Shown: in pieces, positions 22,947-32,329 of the stretch
How positions within the stretch are numbered: position 1 is the stretch's first letter
How the letters are laid out: each line of letters opens with the position of its first letter
Source: Micromonospora sp. CB01531
GTDB taxonomy: Bacteria > Actinomycetota > Actinomycetes > Mycobacteriales > Micromonosporaceae
DNA: 64,000 bases
Assembly (NCBI RefSeq): GCF_001905095.1
Contig: NZ_LWLS01000083.1
Location: 186,001-250,000, forward strand
Direction: 5' to 3'
The notes under the pieces: generated by a model
The model's input: only the letters and a program-made list of their open reading frames with translations
The model's database searches: none
Told to the model about the DNA's origin: nothing
Program-made: the position numbers and the translations under genes

Positions 22947-23695
22947 GACAGCTCCTCGCCGGTCGCGGTCCGCCCGCCGACCACCTCCACGAAGACCTCC
23001 TCCAGGGACCGCTCGCCGCGTACCTGGTCGAGCGTGCCGACCTGCTTGATCCGCCCGTCGGCGAGGATCGCCACGTGCGAGCAGAGCCGCTCGACGACCT
23101 CCATGACGTGGCTGGAGAAGACCACCGTGCCACCGCCGGTCACGTAGCGGTGCAGGATGTCCCGGATCAGCGCCGCGGAGACCGGGTCGACCGCCTCGAA
23201 CGGCTCGTCCAGCACCAGCAGCCGGGGGCCGTGCAGCAGTGCGCAGGCCAGGCCGATCTTCTTCTTCATGCCCGCCGAGTAGTCGACCACCAGGGTGCGG
23301 CCGGCGTCGTTGAGCGCCAGCACGTCCAGCAGCTCCGCCGCCCGCTGGTCGACCACCGCGGGGTCCATGCCGCGCAGCAGACCGTGGTACGCCAGCAGTT
23401 CGGCGCCGCTGAGCCGGTCGAAGAGACGCACGCCGTCGGGCATCACGCCGAGCAGGCCCTTGGCGCGGACCGGGTCGGCCCAGACGTCGTACCCGAGCAC
23501 CCAGGCCTGGCCGGCGTCGGGCCGCAGCAGGCCGACGGCCATGGACAGGGTGGTCGTCTTGCCGGCCCCGTTCGGGCCGAGCAGCCCGTAGAACGAGCCG
23601 GCCGGCACGTCCAGGTCGACCCCGGCGACCGCGACCTTGGTGTCGAACCGCTTGGCCAGGCCACGAAGGGACAACGCGGGGTGCTGATCGCTCAT
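22931..23695 (-). CDS. ABC transporter ATP-binding protein
   Basis: The 254-residue nucleotide-binding subunit has Walker A GPNGAGKT at 40-47. The signature reads YSAGMKKK rather than the canonical LSGGQ-type, as in CcmA/DrrA-like exporters. Walker B is LLVLDEPFEAVDP and the switch His lies in VVFSSHVMEVVERL. It energises the ABC-2 permease encoded directly downstream. ATG 23695 follows TACGGT by 7 bases, suggesting a leaderless two-gene operon. Confidence 0.95.
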   Translation of the reverse strand: MSDQHPALSLRGLAKRFDTKVAVAGVDLDVPAGSFYGLLGPNGAGKTTTLSMAVGLLRPDAGQAWVLGYDVWADPVRAKGLLGVMPDGVRLFDRLSGAELLAYHGLLRGMDPAVVDQRAAELLDVLALNDAGRTLVVDYSAGMKKKIGLACALLHGPRLLVLDEPFEAVDPVSAALIRDILHRYVTGGGTVVFSSHVMEVVERLCSHVAILADGRIKQVGTLDQVRGERSLEEVFVEVVGGRTATGEELSWLSR

Positions 23696-23702
23696 GAAGC
23701 AG

Positions 23703-23708
23703 ACCGTA
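23703..23708 (-). promoter_or_regulatory. -10 box of the ABC exporter operon
   Basis: TACGGT on the minus strand, 7 bases before ATG 23695, no SD in between. Confidence 0.45.
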
Positions 23709-23779
23709 TCCGGCCCGGACCAGGCGCCGCTCCGGCCGGAGGATGATTCGGCGTCATCCCCCAGCCGTACCTGGCACCC

Positions 23780-24259
23780 TCAGGTCGCCGTCCGGACCGG
23801 GCACGGGCCGGCGCCGGCCGCGGTGCGGCAGGTGATCGGCGCCGACACGCTCGACCAGCAGAGGTGCTCCCCGTCGATCTTGTTCATCGGCTGGAAGTAG
23901 GCGCTGTACTCGGTCACCTGGTGGTTGGTGGGCGACAGCCGGGCGACGCCGCCCGGCCGGGTCACGCTCGCCCGGCCGTCGGCGTCGGTGGTGGCGTGGA
24001 ACAGGGCCTCACTGTGTGCGTTGTTCGGGCCCACCACCGCCACCGCCAGCTTCACGGTGACCCCGGCGACCGGCCTGCCGTCCCGGGTCAGCCGCGCGCT
24101 GACCGTGAGCGGGGCGGTCACGTCGTCGACCTCGACCGGCGACACCTGGAGCACGGTGTCGGCGCAGCCGTCGGAACAGCCACTGAGCGGACCGACGAGG
24201 CCGCCGGCGAGAAGCAGGGCCAGCAGCCCGATGCCTCGCCGGCGTCCCGTGGTCGGCAT
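23780..24259 (-). CDS. lipoprotein with Ig-like/carboxypeptidase-regulatory-like fold
   Basis: About 159 residues. A basic N terminus (TGRRRG), a hydrophobic core and the lipobox LSGC give a lipidated Cys near residue 28, followed by a second Cys soon after. The mature part is one beta-sandwich with RDGRPVAGVTVKLAVAV and ATTDADGRASVTRPGGVARL, the pattern of Ig-like 'big' or CarboxypepD_reg domains. It starts 6 bases past the stop of the giant secreted protein (ATG 24259; GTG 24271 would overlap that stop). The two are therefore almost certainly one operon and may work together at the cell surface. Confidence 0.8.
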   Translation of the reverse strand: MPTTGRRRGIGLLALLLAGGLVGPLSGCSDGCADTVLQVSPVEVDDVTAPLTVSARLTRDGRPVAGVTVKLAVAVVGPNNAHSEALFHATTDADGRASVTRPGGVARLSPTNHQVTEYSAYFQPMNKIDGEHLCWSSVSAPITCRTAAGAGPCPVRTAT

Positions 24260-24264
24260 GCCGG

Positions 24265-27200
24265 TCAGCACGCCCCGCCGTCGCCGGTGTTCTCCTGCTT
24301 GGGCGCGTGCTCGCCGTCGAACGGCCAGGCGGCGTACGCCAGCAGGTCGAAGATGTAGTCGTCCACGTCGTCTCCCGGGTCGAGCATGGTCACCACGCTC
24401 GGCCGGCCGCCGGGCACAGTCACCCCGTTGCGGGACTTTTCCGCCAGGCCGGGCCAGATCGCCAGGACGATCTCGGCGAGCGGGATGCCCCAGGTGCTGA
24501 CCTCGACCGTTACCTTGCTGGGCTGCTGCAGATCGTAGCGATGGTAGTCGACGCTGTCGTACAACCCGACCAGCTTGAGGTCCTGCTTGAAGAAGTCCGG
24601 CCCGACGATCTTGTCGATGCGGAGCAGCAATTCGATGTCGAGATCGAGATGGACGCCGGCCATCGACATGGTCGCCTGACCGAACGTGCCGTCGAAGGCC
24701 AGGAACAGGTAGCCCAACTCGCGGGGCAGCCCGAACGGCAGGTCGGTGCGGACGTTGCCGGGCCGCAGCGTCGCCGCCTGGATGTCGGTGAGGTTGAAGG
24801 TGATGTCGCTGATCCAGCTGTCCCCCACCTCGGCGTGTCCGGTGAACAACCCGCGGACCAGGCCGAAGCAGTTGAAGAACTCCAGGTCCATCTCCTTCCT
24901 CGACACCGAGAGGTGCAGGTTGCCGACCATCTGCAGTTCGTCGGTCTTCGGTACGGAGGTGATGGTGACGACCTGGGTGTCCGGCGCGAGCTCCACGGTG
25001 GTCCGGTGGCCGAGGTTGGTGATGTGCAGTTCGAGATCGTCGGGCCCGGCCTCGAAGTCGTCGGTCTTCTTCACCAGATTCGCCTCGACCTCGACGTCGA
25101 TGTCGAGGGTGTCCCGCCCGTCGTTCGCCGTGTAGTCCACCGTGGGCAGGTTGTCTCCCTCGGCGTTGCCGAACCCTCGGGCGCTGAATGTCATGTCGGT
25201 GGGCACGTCACGCAGCTGCACCTGACCGGTGGCCGGTTCACCGCGGAAGGTGCCCGTGGCCTTGATCGACAGATCGTCGATGACCGTCGAGTTCTTGACC
25301 CGCACCGAGGTGGGCGAGCCGACCTTGCCGCTCACCTCCAGGCCACCGGGGATCGGGTCCAGGTGGGCCAGCGCCCGGGTCGACTCGAACTTCGGCACCT
25401 GGTCGGCCTGGGCGTGCACGTCCAGGATGCCGGCCGAGGCCACGTCCGAGTCGTACTTGATGCTGAGCGTGTCGGTGAGGGCGATCGGGCCGAGGGTGAA
25501 GTTGATCCCGGACGGCAGGTCGGTCAGGGTCGCCTCGGCCCTGATCCGGTCCGGCGGCGACGGTACGAAGACCGAGTCGTCGACGTACAGGGTCAACTTG
25601 TTCGACCGGGGCTGGTAGCCGGCGAACGAGTAGCTCCGGGTGGTCGGATCGACGGTCACCCGGCTGGGCAGCCCCGAGACGTTGATGATCCCGGTCAACC
25701 CGAAGCACTTCCCGTCCACGCAGAACGGGCCCTGATTGGCGCAGCCCGGCCCGACGGTGCAGCCCCGGTCCACCACCGAGGCGCCGTTGGCGTACCGCGG
25801 CGCCCCCAGCCCGTCCAGCGCGGCCACCTTGCCCAGCCAGAACTGCGTCTCCACGTCCAGCGTCGCGTCGGCGGCGTAGTTGATCACACCGCCGTTCGAG
25901 CTGAAGGTGATGGTGCCCGGAATCGGCCCGAGCCGGCCCAGTGCCCCCAGCCGGACGTCCTGCGCGCCGCCCGCGGCCAGCCGTACGTCGCCGTCGAGCG
26001 CGATGGTCTGCCGTTGCGCGTGGTAGCTGGCCGTGACCGACGAACCGGAATGACCGAACTCGGCGTCCTGCAGTCCGCTGATCGACGCGCTGCCGTCGAT
26101 GTTGCCGTTGGCCTCGTCATAGTGGGTGGCCAGGTGCGACCCGGCCGGTGCCAGGGCGGTCGCGTGGTTGGTCACCGCGAACGCCGCGCTTCCCAGCGAG
26201 CTGCCCTCGGCGGCCCGGAACGCGTACGTGCCGTTGCCCCAGTCCGCGTCGAACCGGGCCGGCACACCGCGGACGTCCGCGAACGCCGACCAGGTCCGGC
26301 CCCCGTACGGCACGTGGGCCAGGAACGAGATCGCCGAGATCGGCGCCGACATGGTGGTCTCGGCGTGCCGCGCCGGCAGGTCGACCAGCGCGTCCACGGT
26401 GGCCGGCACGCCGGTCACCGACGCGGTCAGGTAACCCGTGCTGGCGTTGGTCACGGTGAGCCCGACCGAGTCCACCGCGGCCGAGTTGCGGACCGCCACC
26501 GTGGTCCGGTCACCGACCGTGCCGTTGACGTGCATCGTGGCCGGCAGCCGGCCGATCGTGGCCCGGCCGCGTACCACCGGGAAGGCCTGGTCGGTGGTGG
26601 TCACGTCGGCGTCGAAGCGCAGGCTGCCCAGCGGTGCCGAAGCGGTGTACCGGAAATCGATCGAGCCGCCGGCGACCTCGACCGGGCCGACCGTCATGTC
26701 CAGCTCGGCCGGCAACCCGGAGAGGCTGGCCAGGGCCCGCACGTCCGGCAGGCTGTCGACCAGCCCGGCCAGCCGCAGGTACGCCTGCAACGGCGCGGCC
26801 GGCGGCCGGTAGCCGGTGAACACCACCGTCCGCGCCCGGGTGTCCACGGCCAGGTTGCTCGGCAGTCCGGGCAACCGGACCGTGCCGACCAGCCCGAGGC
26901 AGCGGGCGAACACCGTGCAGAAGACGCTCTCGTCCCTGGCGCAGCCGTTGCCGGTGTCGCAGCCGTTGCCGACCAGGGCCACCCCGTTGGCGAACAGCGG
27001 TGCGCCCAGGCCCGCCAGCGCACCCACCTTGCCCACCCGTACCCCGATGGTCAGCCCGAGGTGGCCCGTCGCGGTGTAGCTGAGCCGGCCGTCGGCGAAG
27101 GTGGACCGGATGGTGTTCGGCAGGCCGTCCACCCGGGCCACCGCGGCGAGCTGGGTGTCGTCCACGCCGTTCGCGGCGAGCAGCACGTCCGCGTCCACGA

Positions 27201-30063
27201 ACACCGGGTCGCCGCCGGTGTCGGTGTCCAGCCGGAAGGTCTGCCCGCCGCCGTCGCGCGCGTACTCCACCCAGGACAGGTTGCGCACCGACACGCTGCC
27301 GTCCAGGTCGCCGGTGACCTGCCGGTAGTGCACGCCCAGGTGCAGCCCGGTCGGGGCGACCTGGTCGGCGTGGTTGGTGACCGCGAGCCGGGCCCCGCTG
27401 AGCGGCCCGGACAGGCCCCGGAACCGGTAGGTGCCCTCGGCGAAGTCGGCGTCGAACCGGGCCGGCACGCCGGTCAGGTCGGCCATCGCGGTCCAGTCCC
27501 GGCCACCGGACGGCAACCGGACCACCGCCGCCAGGCTGGTCAGCGGATCGGACTGGGTGCCGTCGAGGTGCCGGGCCGGCAGGTCCAGCAGGAAGTCCAT
27601 GGTGGTGGCCAGCCCGGCTGCGGCGGCCGACAGGTAGTGGTCCTGCTGCGGGCGCAACGTCTCGACGTGCGCCGGGCTGGCGAACACCTCCACCTTCTGC
27701 ACCCGGCTGGTCGCCTGGTAATGCAGCCGAGGCCGGTCACCCAGGTCGTAGGAGAGGTTGATCCGCGCGGGCAGCTCGGTGACGGTGGCGAACAGGGTCG
27801 GCCCGGCGGCCGTGTTGGTGTACGCGGCGAACACCCGGTGGATCACCGAGCTGGTCTGGTACGCGACCGTACGCGCCGCCGTGTCCACGTCCAGCGACGC
27901 GGTGGCCGGCAGGTTGGAGAGCTCCAGCCGGGCCTTGTGCAGCCCGTCCAGGTCACCGGCGGCGACGAAGGGTTGGCCGCCCGGATCGAACGTGGTGGCC
28001 AGCCGGGGATGCCCGTCGTAGTAGGCGTCGACCTGCCGCATTCCGGTGACCCGGGCGGAGACGCCCAGCGCCGTGCCGGCGGTGACCAGCGTCGCGTGGT
28101 CGCTGTCGTACGGCGCGAACGCGCCGAGGTTGCGCGAGATGGCCACGGTGCCGGAGCCGAGCGGCTGGGCGCCGTTGAACGCCACGTGGCTGGCGCCGGT
28201 GTCGGCGGTGAGGGTCACCGCGGTGGGCAGCTTGCGCAGCGAGCCCCGGCCGACCAGGCCGCCGGCCTTGTCGTACACGGCGACGTCCAGCGCGGCGAGC
28301 TGGCTGCTCGCGGTGTAGTCGAGATCGACCCCGGTGTCGGTGTTCGCCAACGCCGCGTCGAACGAGGCGGGAATCGCCTCGGCGCTGGCCTGGACCGCGT
28401 TGACCAGGCCCGCCGGCTGGTAGCCGAAGTCGGCGAAGAGCACCCGGTCGATGCCGGTGGACGCCCGGTAGGCGAGGGTGGCCTTCCCGCCCGATGGCCG
28501 GGTCAACTCGACGGACACGCTGGTGGGCAGCTCGTCGACGACGAGCTGGGTGAACTCATCGACGCCGTCACGGTTGCTGAGCACCTGGACGTCCAGCTGG
28601 GTGGCCTTGTCGCTGGTCGAGTCCACCAGCACGTGCTGGTGGGTGGTGTCGCTGCCCGGATCGATCCGGGCCCGCGCCGAGAAGATCGACGGTACGGGGG
28701 AGAAGCGGGCACTCGCCACCGTCGGCTGGTACGGGTCACCCGCGCTGTCGTCGGTCACCGAGGCCAGCCCGGCGGTCACCGCGAGCGCGTCGCCGGCACC
28801 GCCCTGGAGCAGCCGGGCCTGGATGTCGTACACGCCCCGCAGCAGGGTCACCGGGTTGAAGGTGAACAGCCCCAGGGTGCCGGTCGGCAGGGTGGTGCCG
28901 CGCCGCAGCCCGTCGAAGCCGACCGAGATCCGCTGGTGGCCGGGGATGTCGTAGACGGCCCAGACGTGCGCCGGCAGTGGCTGGCCGGCCAGTTCGCTGG
29001 TGGGCAGGCGGAGCGCCAGCAGGGCGACGCCGACGTTGATCAGGTCGAGCAGGGCCTCCAGCTTGTCCGCCAGCTGCGCCTGGAGATCCGCGATCAGGTC
29101 CTGCAACCGCAGCCGTTCGAGCAGCAGTTCGGGATGGAGGATGACCTGGAGCGGGTCCTTGAGCAGCTCCAGGACGACGGCGAGGCGGTCCTGGGCCGCC
29201 TTGAGGGCGGACTGCACCTCGAGGAGCTGGCGCACCGCGGCGACCACGTCGCCGGGCAGCGCCACCGGCAGCAGGTCGGCCAGCACGTCCGGGGTGCCGT
29301 CACCGGTCACGTCCACGATCGCGGGTACGGCCAGCGGCAGGGTGAGTGAGCAGGACACCGTCTTGGTGGCCGACTCCGAGCAGATCCGGTAGGTGATGCG
29401 CGGAATGCCGTCGGGCAACTGCTCGAGCAGCGCCAGCGGATCGACCGGCAGGGGCGGCGGGATGTTTCCGCTGGCGAGGGCCGTGATCAGCGCTTCCAGC
29501 GTGACCGGCTGCGCCGGATCGACGAACTGGGCCGAGGAGACCTGGGGCTGGAGCTTGCGGGCGTCCAGGTCCGGGGTGCGGTCCGGGTGGAGCCGGCCGG
29601 CCCGGTCGAGCGTGGTGATGGCATCCGCGGCGGTGGCGTCGACCAGTTCCTGGCCCGGATGCAGCGGCAGGGTCAGCGGCGCGGGCCGGACCGGCGGGTC
29701 CGGCACGACCGGGGCCCGGTCGATGGCGACCGCCCCGGCGGCCGGATCGACTGCGGGTAGCGGGGCGATCGGCGTCAGCGCGGCGGACGGCCCCCGGTCG
29801 ACCCGCACCGAGCCGGGTGCCGGGTTGACGGGCGGCACCTGGTCGAGCTGCGGCATGAGCGCGGTACGCGACGGCCCGTTCGTGCCCGGGGCCGTGCCGT
29901 CCGGCGTGGTCGGGTCGGGTTTCGTGGTTGCCGTGTTGGGCTTCGGTGCCCCCGGACCGGGCTCGGCCCGGGCCGGATCTGGTACGGCGAGCTGGCCGGT
30001 CAACAGGGCGATAGTGGCGGCGGTGGTCAGGAACGTACGGCCGAACCTTGCGCGGCTGCGCAT
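24265..30063 (-). CDS. giant secreted modular protein with tandem duplication
   Basis: 1932 residues, exported: RSRARFGRTFLTTAATIALL followed by an AEP-type cleavage region near residue 36. Residues 40-150 are Pro/Thr-rich. Residues about 240-380 are helical. From about 480 on, short units of the form LPxxVxLxVDTxxRxVxYxAS repeat many times. Residues about 821-1221 and 1222-1622 are diverged tandem copies; each has an LPARH stretch, RFDAD-GTYxFR, AVTNHA, and a cysteine cluster GC-x4-GC near 1031 and 1435. The last 300 residues are unique and end in GDGGAC. ATG 30063 has GGGGGAGG about 7 bases upstream. No catalytic motif is recognised. A surface or wall-associated structural role is inference. 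Confidence 0.85.
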   Translation of the reverse strand: MRSRARFGRTFLTTAATIALLTGQLAVPDPARAEPGPGAPKPNTATTKPDPTTPDGTAPGTNGPSRTALMPQLDQVPPVNPAPGSVRVDRGPSAALTPIAPLPAVDPAAGAVAIDRAPVVPDPPVRPAPLTLPLHPGQELVDATAADAITTLDRAGRLHPDRTPDLDARKLQPQVSSAQFVDPAQPVTLEALITALASGNIPPPLPVDPLALLEQLPDGIPRITYRICSESATKTVSCSLTLPLAVPAIVDVTGDGTPDVLADLLPVALPGDVVAAVRQLLEVQSALKAAQDRLAVVLELLKDPLQVILHPELLLERLRLQDLIADLQAQLADKLEALLDLINVGVALLALRLPTSELAGQPLPAHVWAVYDIPGHQRISVGFDGLRRGTTLPTGTLGLFTFNPVTLLRGVYDIQARLLQGGAGDALAVTAGLASVTDDSAGDPYQPTVASARFSPVPSIFSARARIDPGSDTTHQHVLVDSTSDKATQLDVQVLSNRDGVDEFTQLVVDELPTSVSVELTRPSGGKATLAYRASTGIDRVLFADFGYQPAGLVNAVQASAEAIPASFDAALANTDTGVDLDYTASSQLAALDVAVYDKAGGLVGRGSLRKLPTAVTLTADTGASHVAFNGAQPLGSGTVAISRNLGAFAPYDSDHATLVTAGTALGVSARVTGMRQVDAYYDGHPRLATTFDPGGQPFVAAGDLDGLHKARLELSNLPATASLDVDTAARTVAYQTSSVIHRVFAAYTNTAAGPTLFATVTELPARINLSYDLGDRPRLHYQATSRVQKVEVFASPAHVETLRPQQDHYLSAAAAGLATTMDFLLDLPARHLDGTQSDPLTSLAAVVRLPSGGRDWTAMADLTGVPARFDADFAEGTYRFRGLSGPLSGARLAVTNHADQVAPTGLHLGVHYRQVTGDLDGSVSVRNLSWVEYARDGGGQTFRLDTDTGGDPVFVDADVLLAANGVDDTQLAAVARVDGLPNTIRSTFADGRLSYTATGHLGLTIGVRVGKVGALAGLGAPLFANGVALVGNGCDTGNGCARDESVFCTVFARCLGLVGTVRLPGLPSNLAVDTRARTVVFTGYRPPAAPLQAYLRLAGLVDSLPDVRALASLSGLPAELDMTVGPVEVAGGSIDFRYTASAPLGSLRFDADVTTTDQAFPVVRGRATIGRLPATMHVNGTVGDRTTVAVRNSAAVDSVGLTVTNASTGYLTASVTGVPATVDALVDLPARHAETTMSAPISAISFLAHVPYGGRTWSAFADVRGVPARFDADWGNGTYAFRAAEGSSLGSAAFAVTNHATALAPAGSHLATHYDEANGNIDGSASISGLQDAEFGHSGSSVTASYHAQRQTIALDGDVRLAAGGAQDVRLGALGRLGPIPGTITFSSNGGVINYAADATLDVETQFWLGKVAALDGLGAPRYANGASVVDRGCTVGPGCANQGPFCVDGKCFGLTGIINVSGLPSRVTVDPTTRSYSFAGYQPRSNKLTLYVDDSVFVPSPPDRIRAEATLTDLPSGINFTLGPIALTDTLSIKYDSDVASAGILDVHAQADQVPKFESTRALAHLDPIPGGLEVSGKVGSPTSVRVKNSTVIDDLSIKATGTFRGEPATGQVQLRDVPTDMTFSARGFGNAEGDNLPTVDYTANDGRDTLDIDVEVEANLVKKTDDFEAGPDDLELHITNLGHRTTVELAPDTQVVTITSVPKTDELQMVGNLHLSVSRKEMDLEFFNCFGLVRGLFTGHAEVGDSWISDITFNLTDIQAATLRPGNVRTDLPFGLPRELGYLFLAFDGTFGQATMSMAGVHLDLDIELLLRIDKIVGPDFFKQDLKLVGLYDSVDYHRYDLQQPSKVTVEVSTWGIPLAEIVLAIWPGLAEKSRNGVTVPGGRPSVVTMLDPGDDVDDYIFDLLAYAAWPFDGEHAPKQENTGDGGAC
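25197..27599 (-). repeat. tandem ~1.2-kb duplication inside the giant gene
   Basis: Two consecutive in-frame blocks, about 27599-26399 and 26398-25197, encode alignable about 400-residue modules. Shared landmarks in the same order are LPARH, GVPARFDAD, AVTNHA, an aspartate-rich DGS motif, GLGAP-YANG/FANG, the Cys cluster ending FGL or LGL, and TGYRP/AGYQP. The copies differ substantially, so the duplication is old. Confidence 0.7.
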
Positions 30064-30243
30064 GAGGACGCCTCCCCCGGGTGGCGATAAATGCGACAAG
30101 CCTGTCTTGCGCCATCGAAATATGTCCACTGATTAATCGGGTTCCGGACATCTCCGCCACTTGACACAGAAGCCCCTACTTCCGTGCCGTTCGCACAGCG
30201 CGCGTCGTCACGATGCGCCACGCGCTCCGGCCCCGGACGGCGC

Positions 30244-31884
30244 TCAGAGCCGTAGCGCCTCCGGGGCGTGCAGGCGGAGCATGGTGGTGCCGACGTCGGT
30301 CGGGAGCCGCCGCCGGGTGGCGATCGAGACCGCCACCATCACCGTGAACGCCAGCGGCACGGTCCACGCGGCCGGCTGGGTGGTCAGCGTGGCCGGCCAA
30401 CCGGCCAGCGGCGGACCCAGCACGGTGAGCAGCACCGCGCCCATCGCGGCGCCGCCACCGACCAGCACCCCGGCGGCGGCGCCCAGGTCGGTCAGCCCGC
30501 GCCACCAGATGCCCAGCACCAGCAGCGGGCAGAAGCTCGACGCGGCCACCGCGAAGGCCAGCCCGACCACCTGGGAGACGTCCAGCCCGGACAGGTTGAG
30601 CGCGAGCACCGCCGGCACCCCGCCGGCGATCACCGTGGCCAGCCGGAAGCCGCGTACCGAGCCGCGGCCGAGGACGTCGGTGGAGATCACCCCGGCCACG
30701 CTGGTGAGCAGCCCGGACGAGGTGGAGAGGAACGCGGCGAACGCCCCGGCGGCGACCAGCGCGGCGAGCAGCCGGCCGACCTGCCCGTCGCCGAGCACCG
30801 CCCCGGGCAGCAGCACCACCACCGCGTCGGTCTGGCCGGTGACCAGCAGTTGCGGGGTGTAGATCCGGCCCAGCACGCCATAGATGGTGGGCAGCAGGTA
30901 GAAGACGCCGACCAGGGCGAGCACCACCAGGGTGGTCCGGCGGGCGGCCGCGCCGTCCGGGTTGGTGTAGAAGCGCACCAGCACGTGCGGCAGCCCCATG
31001 GTGCCGAGGAAGGTGGCCAGGATCAGCGAGTACGTCGCGAACAGCCCCCGGTCGTCGTCCCCGGCGGTGTCCGGCAGCAGCCAGTCGGCCGCGTCGGTGG
31101 CCGTACCGGAGACCTCCGGCACCGGGTCGCCGGCGGCGAAGTAGAGGCGGTCGCCGGGGCGTACCTCCCGGACGTCGCCGTCGGGGAAGGTCAGGGTCGC
31201 GCGGTGCTCGACCACGACGGTGGTCGCGGTCCGGAACGCCGGCCCGTCGGGCGGGGTCACCGCCGGGCGGGCGTCGGCCTGCCACTGCAACGCCAGGAAG
31301 ATCGCGGGTACGGCCAGCGCGGTCAGCTTCAACCAGTACTGGAAGGCCTGGACGAAGGTGATCGCCCGCATCCCGCCCAGCGCCACGTTCGCGGTCACCA
31401 CCACGGCGACCAGCAGCGCACCCACCGGGTACGGCGAGCCGGCGACCGTGGCCAGGGTCAGCCCCGCGCCCTGGAGTTGGGGCACCAGGTAGAGCCAGCC
31501 GATGAAGATCACGAAGACAGTGGCCAGCTTGCGCAGCCGCCGCGAGCCGAGCCGCACCTCGCAGAAGTCCGGCAGGGTGAACGCCCCCGAGCGGCGCAGC
31601 GGGGCGGCCACGAAGAGCAGCAGCGCCAGGTAGCCGGCGGCGAAGCCGACCGGGTACCAGAGCACGTCCACGCCGTACTTGAGGATCAGGCCGGCCACGC
31701 CCAGGAAGCTCGCCGCCGACAGGTACTCGCCGCCGATCGCGGCGGCGTTCCAGGTCGGGCTGATCGCCCGGGAGGCGACCAGGAAGTCGGAGGTGGTCCG
31801 GGCCAGCCGCAGCCCGTAGAAGCCGATCCCGACCGTGACCAGGGTGACCGCCACGATGGCCGGGACGACGTACCCGTTGCCCAT
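30244..31884 (-). CDS. sodium:solute symporter family protein
   Basis: The predicted 546-residue SSS-family transporter is related to the acetate symporter at 16532 but distinct. Shared blocks are FLVASRAISPTWNAAAIGGE, YLSAASFLGVAG, GGMRAITFVQAFQYWLK and GTMGLPHVLVRFYTNP. It carries a hydrophilic insertion of about 75 residues (roughly 202-278) between helices, with PDGPAFRTATTVVVEHRATL and FPDGDVREVRPGDRLYF. This insertion should lie outside the membrane and may form a small beta domain. The small membrane partner gene ends 1 base before the ATG. The substrate is probably a monocarboxylate; this is not proven. Confidence 0.88.
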   Translation of the reverse strand: MGNGYVVPAIVAVTLVTVGIGFYGLRLARTTSDFLVASRAISPTWNAAAIGGEYLSAASFLGVAGLILKYGVDVLWYPVGFAAGYLALLLFVAAPLRRSGAFTLPDFCEVRLGSRRLRKLATVFVIFIGWLYLVPQLQGAGLTLATVAGSPYPVGALLVAVVVTANVALGGMRAITFVQAFQYWLKLTALAVPAIFLALQWQADARPAVTPPDGPAFRTATTVVVEHRATLTFPDGDVREVRPGDRLYFAAGDPVPEVSGTATDAADWLLPDTAGDDDRGLFATYSLILATFLGTMGLPHVLVRFYTNPDGAAARRTTLVVLALVGVFYLLPTIYGVLGRIYTPQLLVTGQTDAVVVLLPGAVLGDGQVGRLLAALVAAGAFAAFLSTSSGLLTSVAGVISTDVLGRGSVRGFRLATVIAGGVPAVLALNLSGLDVSQVVGLAFAVAASSFCPLLVLGIWWRGLTDLGAAAGVLVGGGAAMGAVLLTVLGPPLAGWPATLTTQPAAWTVPLAFTVMVAVSIATRRRLPTDVGTTMLRLHAPEALRL

Positions 31885-31885
31885 C

Positions 31886-32329
31886 TCAGCGTTCCGGCCG
31901 CTGGACGAGGTCGGTGAAGTCCTGCTCGTTCCGTTCGGCCAGCCGCACGTACGCCCAGCCGACCGCGATCAGGAACGGGAACGCGGCCACCCCGAGCAGC
32001 AGCCACGGCAGGTTGACCCCGAGCACGGTGACCCGACCGACTGAGGGTGCGATGGCGAACAGCCAGGGCAGGCCGCCCAGCCCGATCAGCACCAGCAGGC
32101 TGAGCCGCAGGGCCAGCGCGAGCTGGGCCCGGACCAGCCCCCGGACCAGCGCCTCGCCGACCCGGGTCTGCTGGGTCAGCTCGGAGCGGGTGCGGTCCGC
32201 CCGGCTGCCCGAGCCGGACACCTCGGCCAGCACGATCCGGGTCCGCCGGGGCGGCTCGGCCGCGCGCGGGGCCGGCACCGGAGCGGCAGCCGGCCGCCCC
32301 GGAACGCCCCGATCGTCCGCTCCGGTCAT
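31886..32329 (-). CDS. small membrane protein, partner of the adjacent symporter
   Basis: 147 residues. The N-terminal half is Pro/Ala/Arg-rich and cytoplasmic. Two transmembrane helices follow (about 78-100 and 108-130), then WAYVRLAERNEQDFTDLVQR. The layout, two helices and a charged tail encoded directly before an SSS symporter (1-base gap), mirrors the DUF485-actP pair at 16.5-18.5 kb and the DUF4212 small subunits. Sequence identity to either family is not obvious. ATG 32329 is chosen over 32434, whose extra residues run into an AT-richer upstream region. Confidence 0.65.
   Translation of the reverse strand: MTGADDRGVPGRPAAAPVPAPRAAEPPRRTRIVLAEVSGSGSRADRTRSELTQQTRVGEALVRGLVRAQLALALRLSLLVLIGLGGLPWLFAIAPSVGRVTVLGVNLPWLLLGVAAFPFLIAVGWAYVRLAERNEQDFTDLVQRPER

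Noticed and set aside
24307..29349. A 1680-codon open frame on the plus strand opposite the giant secreted gene
   Set aside because: It is a GC-rich shadow. The minus-strand frame has a signal peptide, SD, internal homologous repeats and typical third-position GC, while this frame is low-complexity Arg/Gly/Val/His sequence.
30268..31917. Plus-strand 549-codon frame opposite the second symporter
   Set aside because: Shadow frame with biased composition; the membrane transporter on the other strand is unambiguous.
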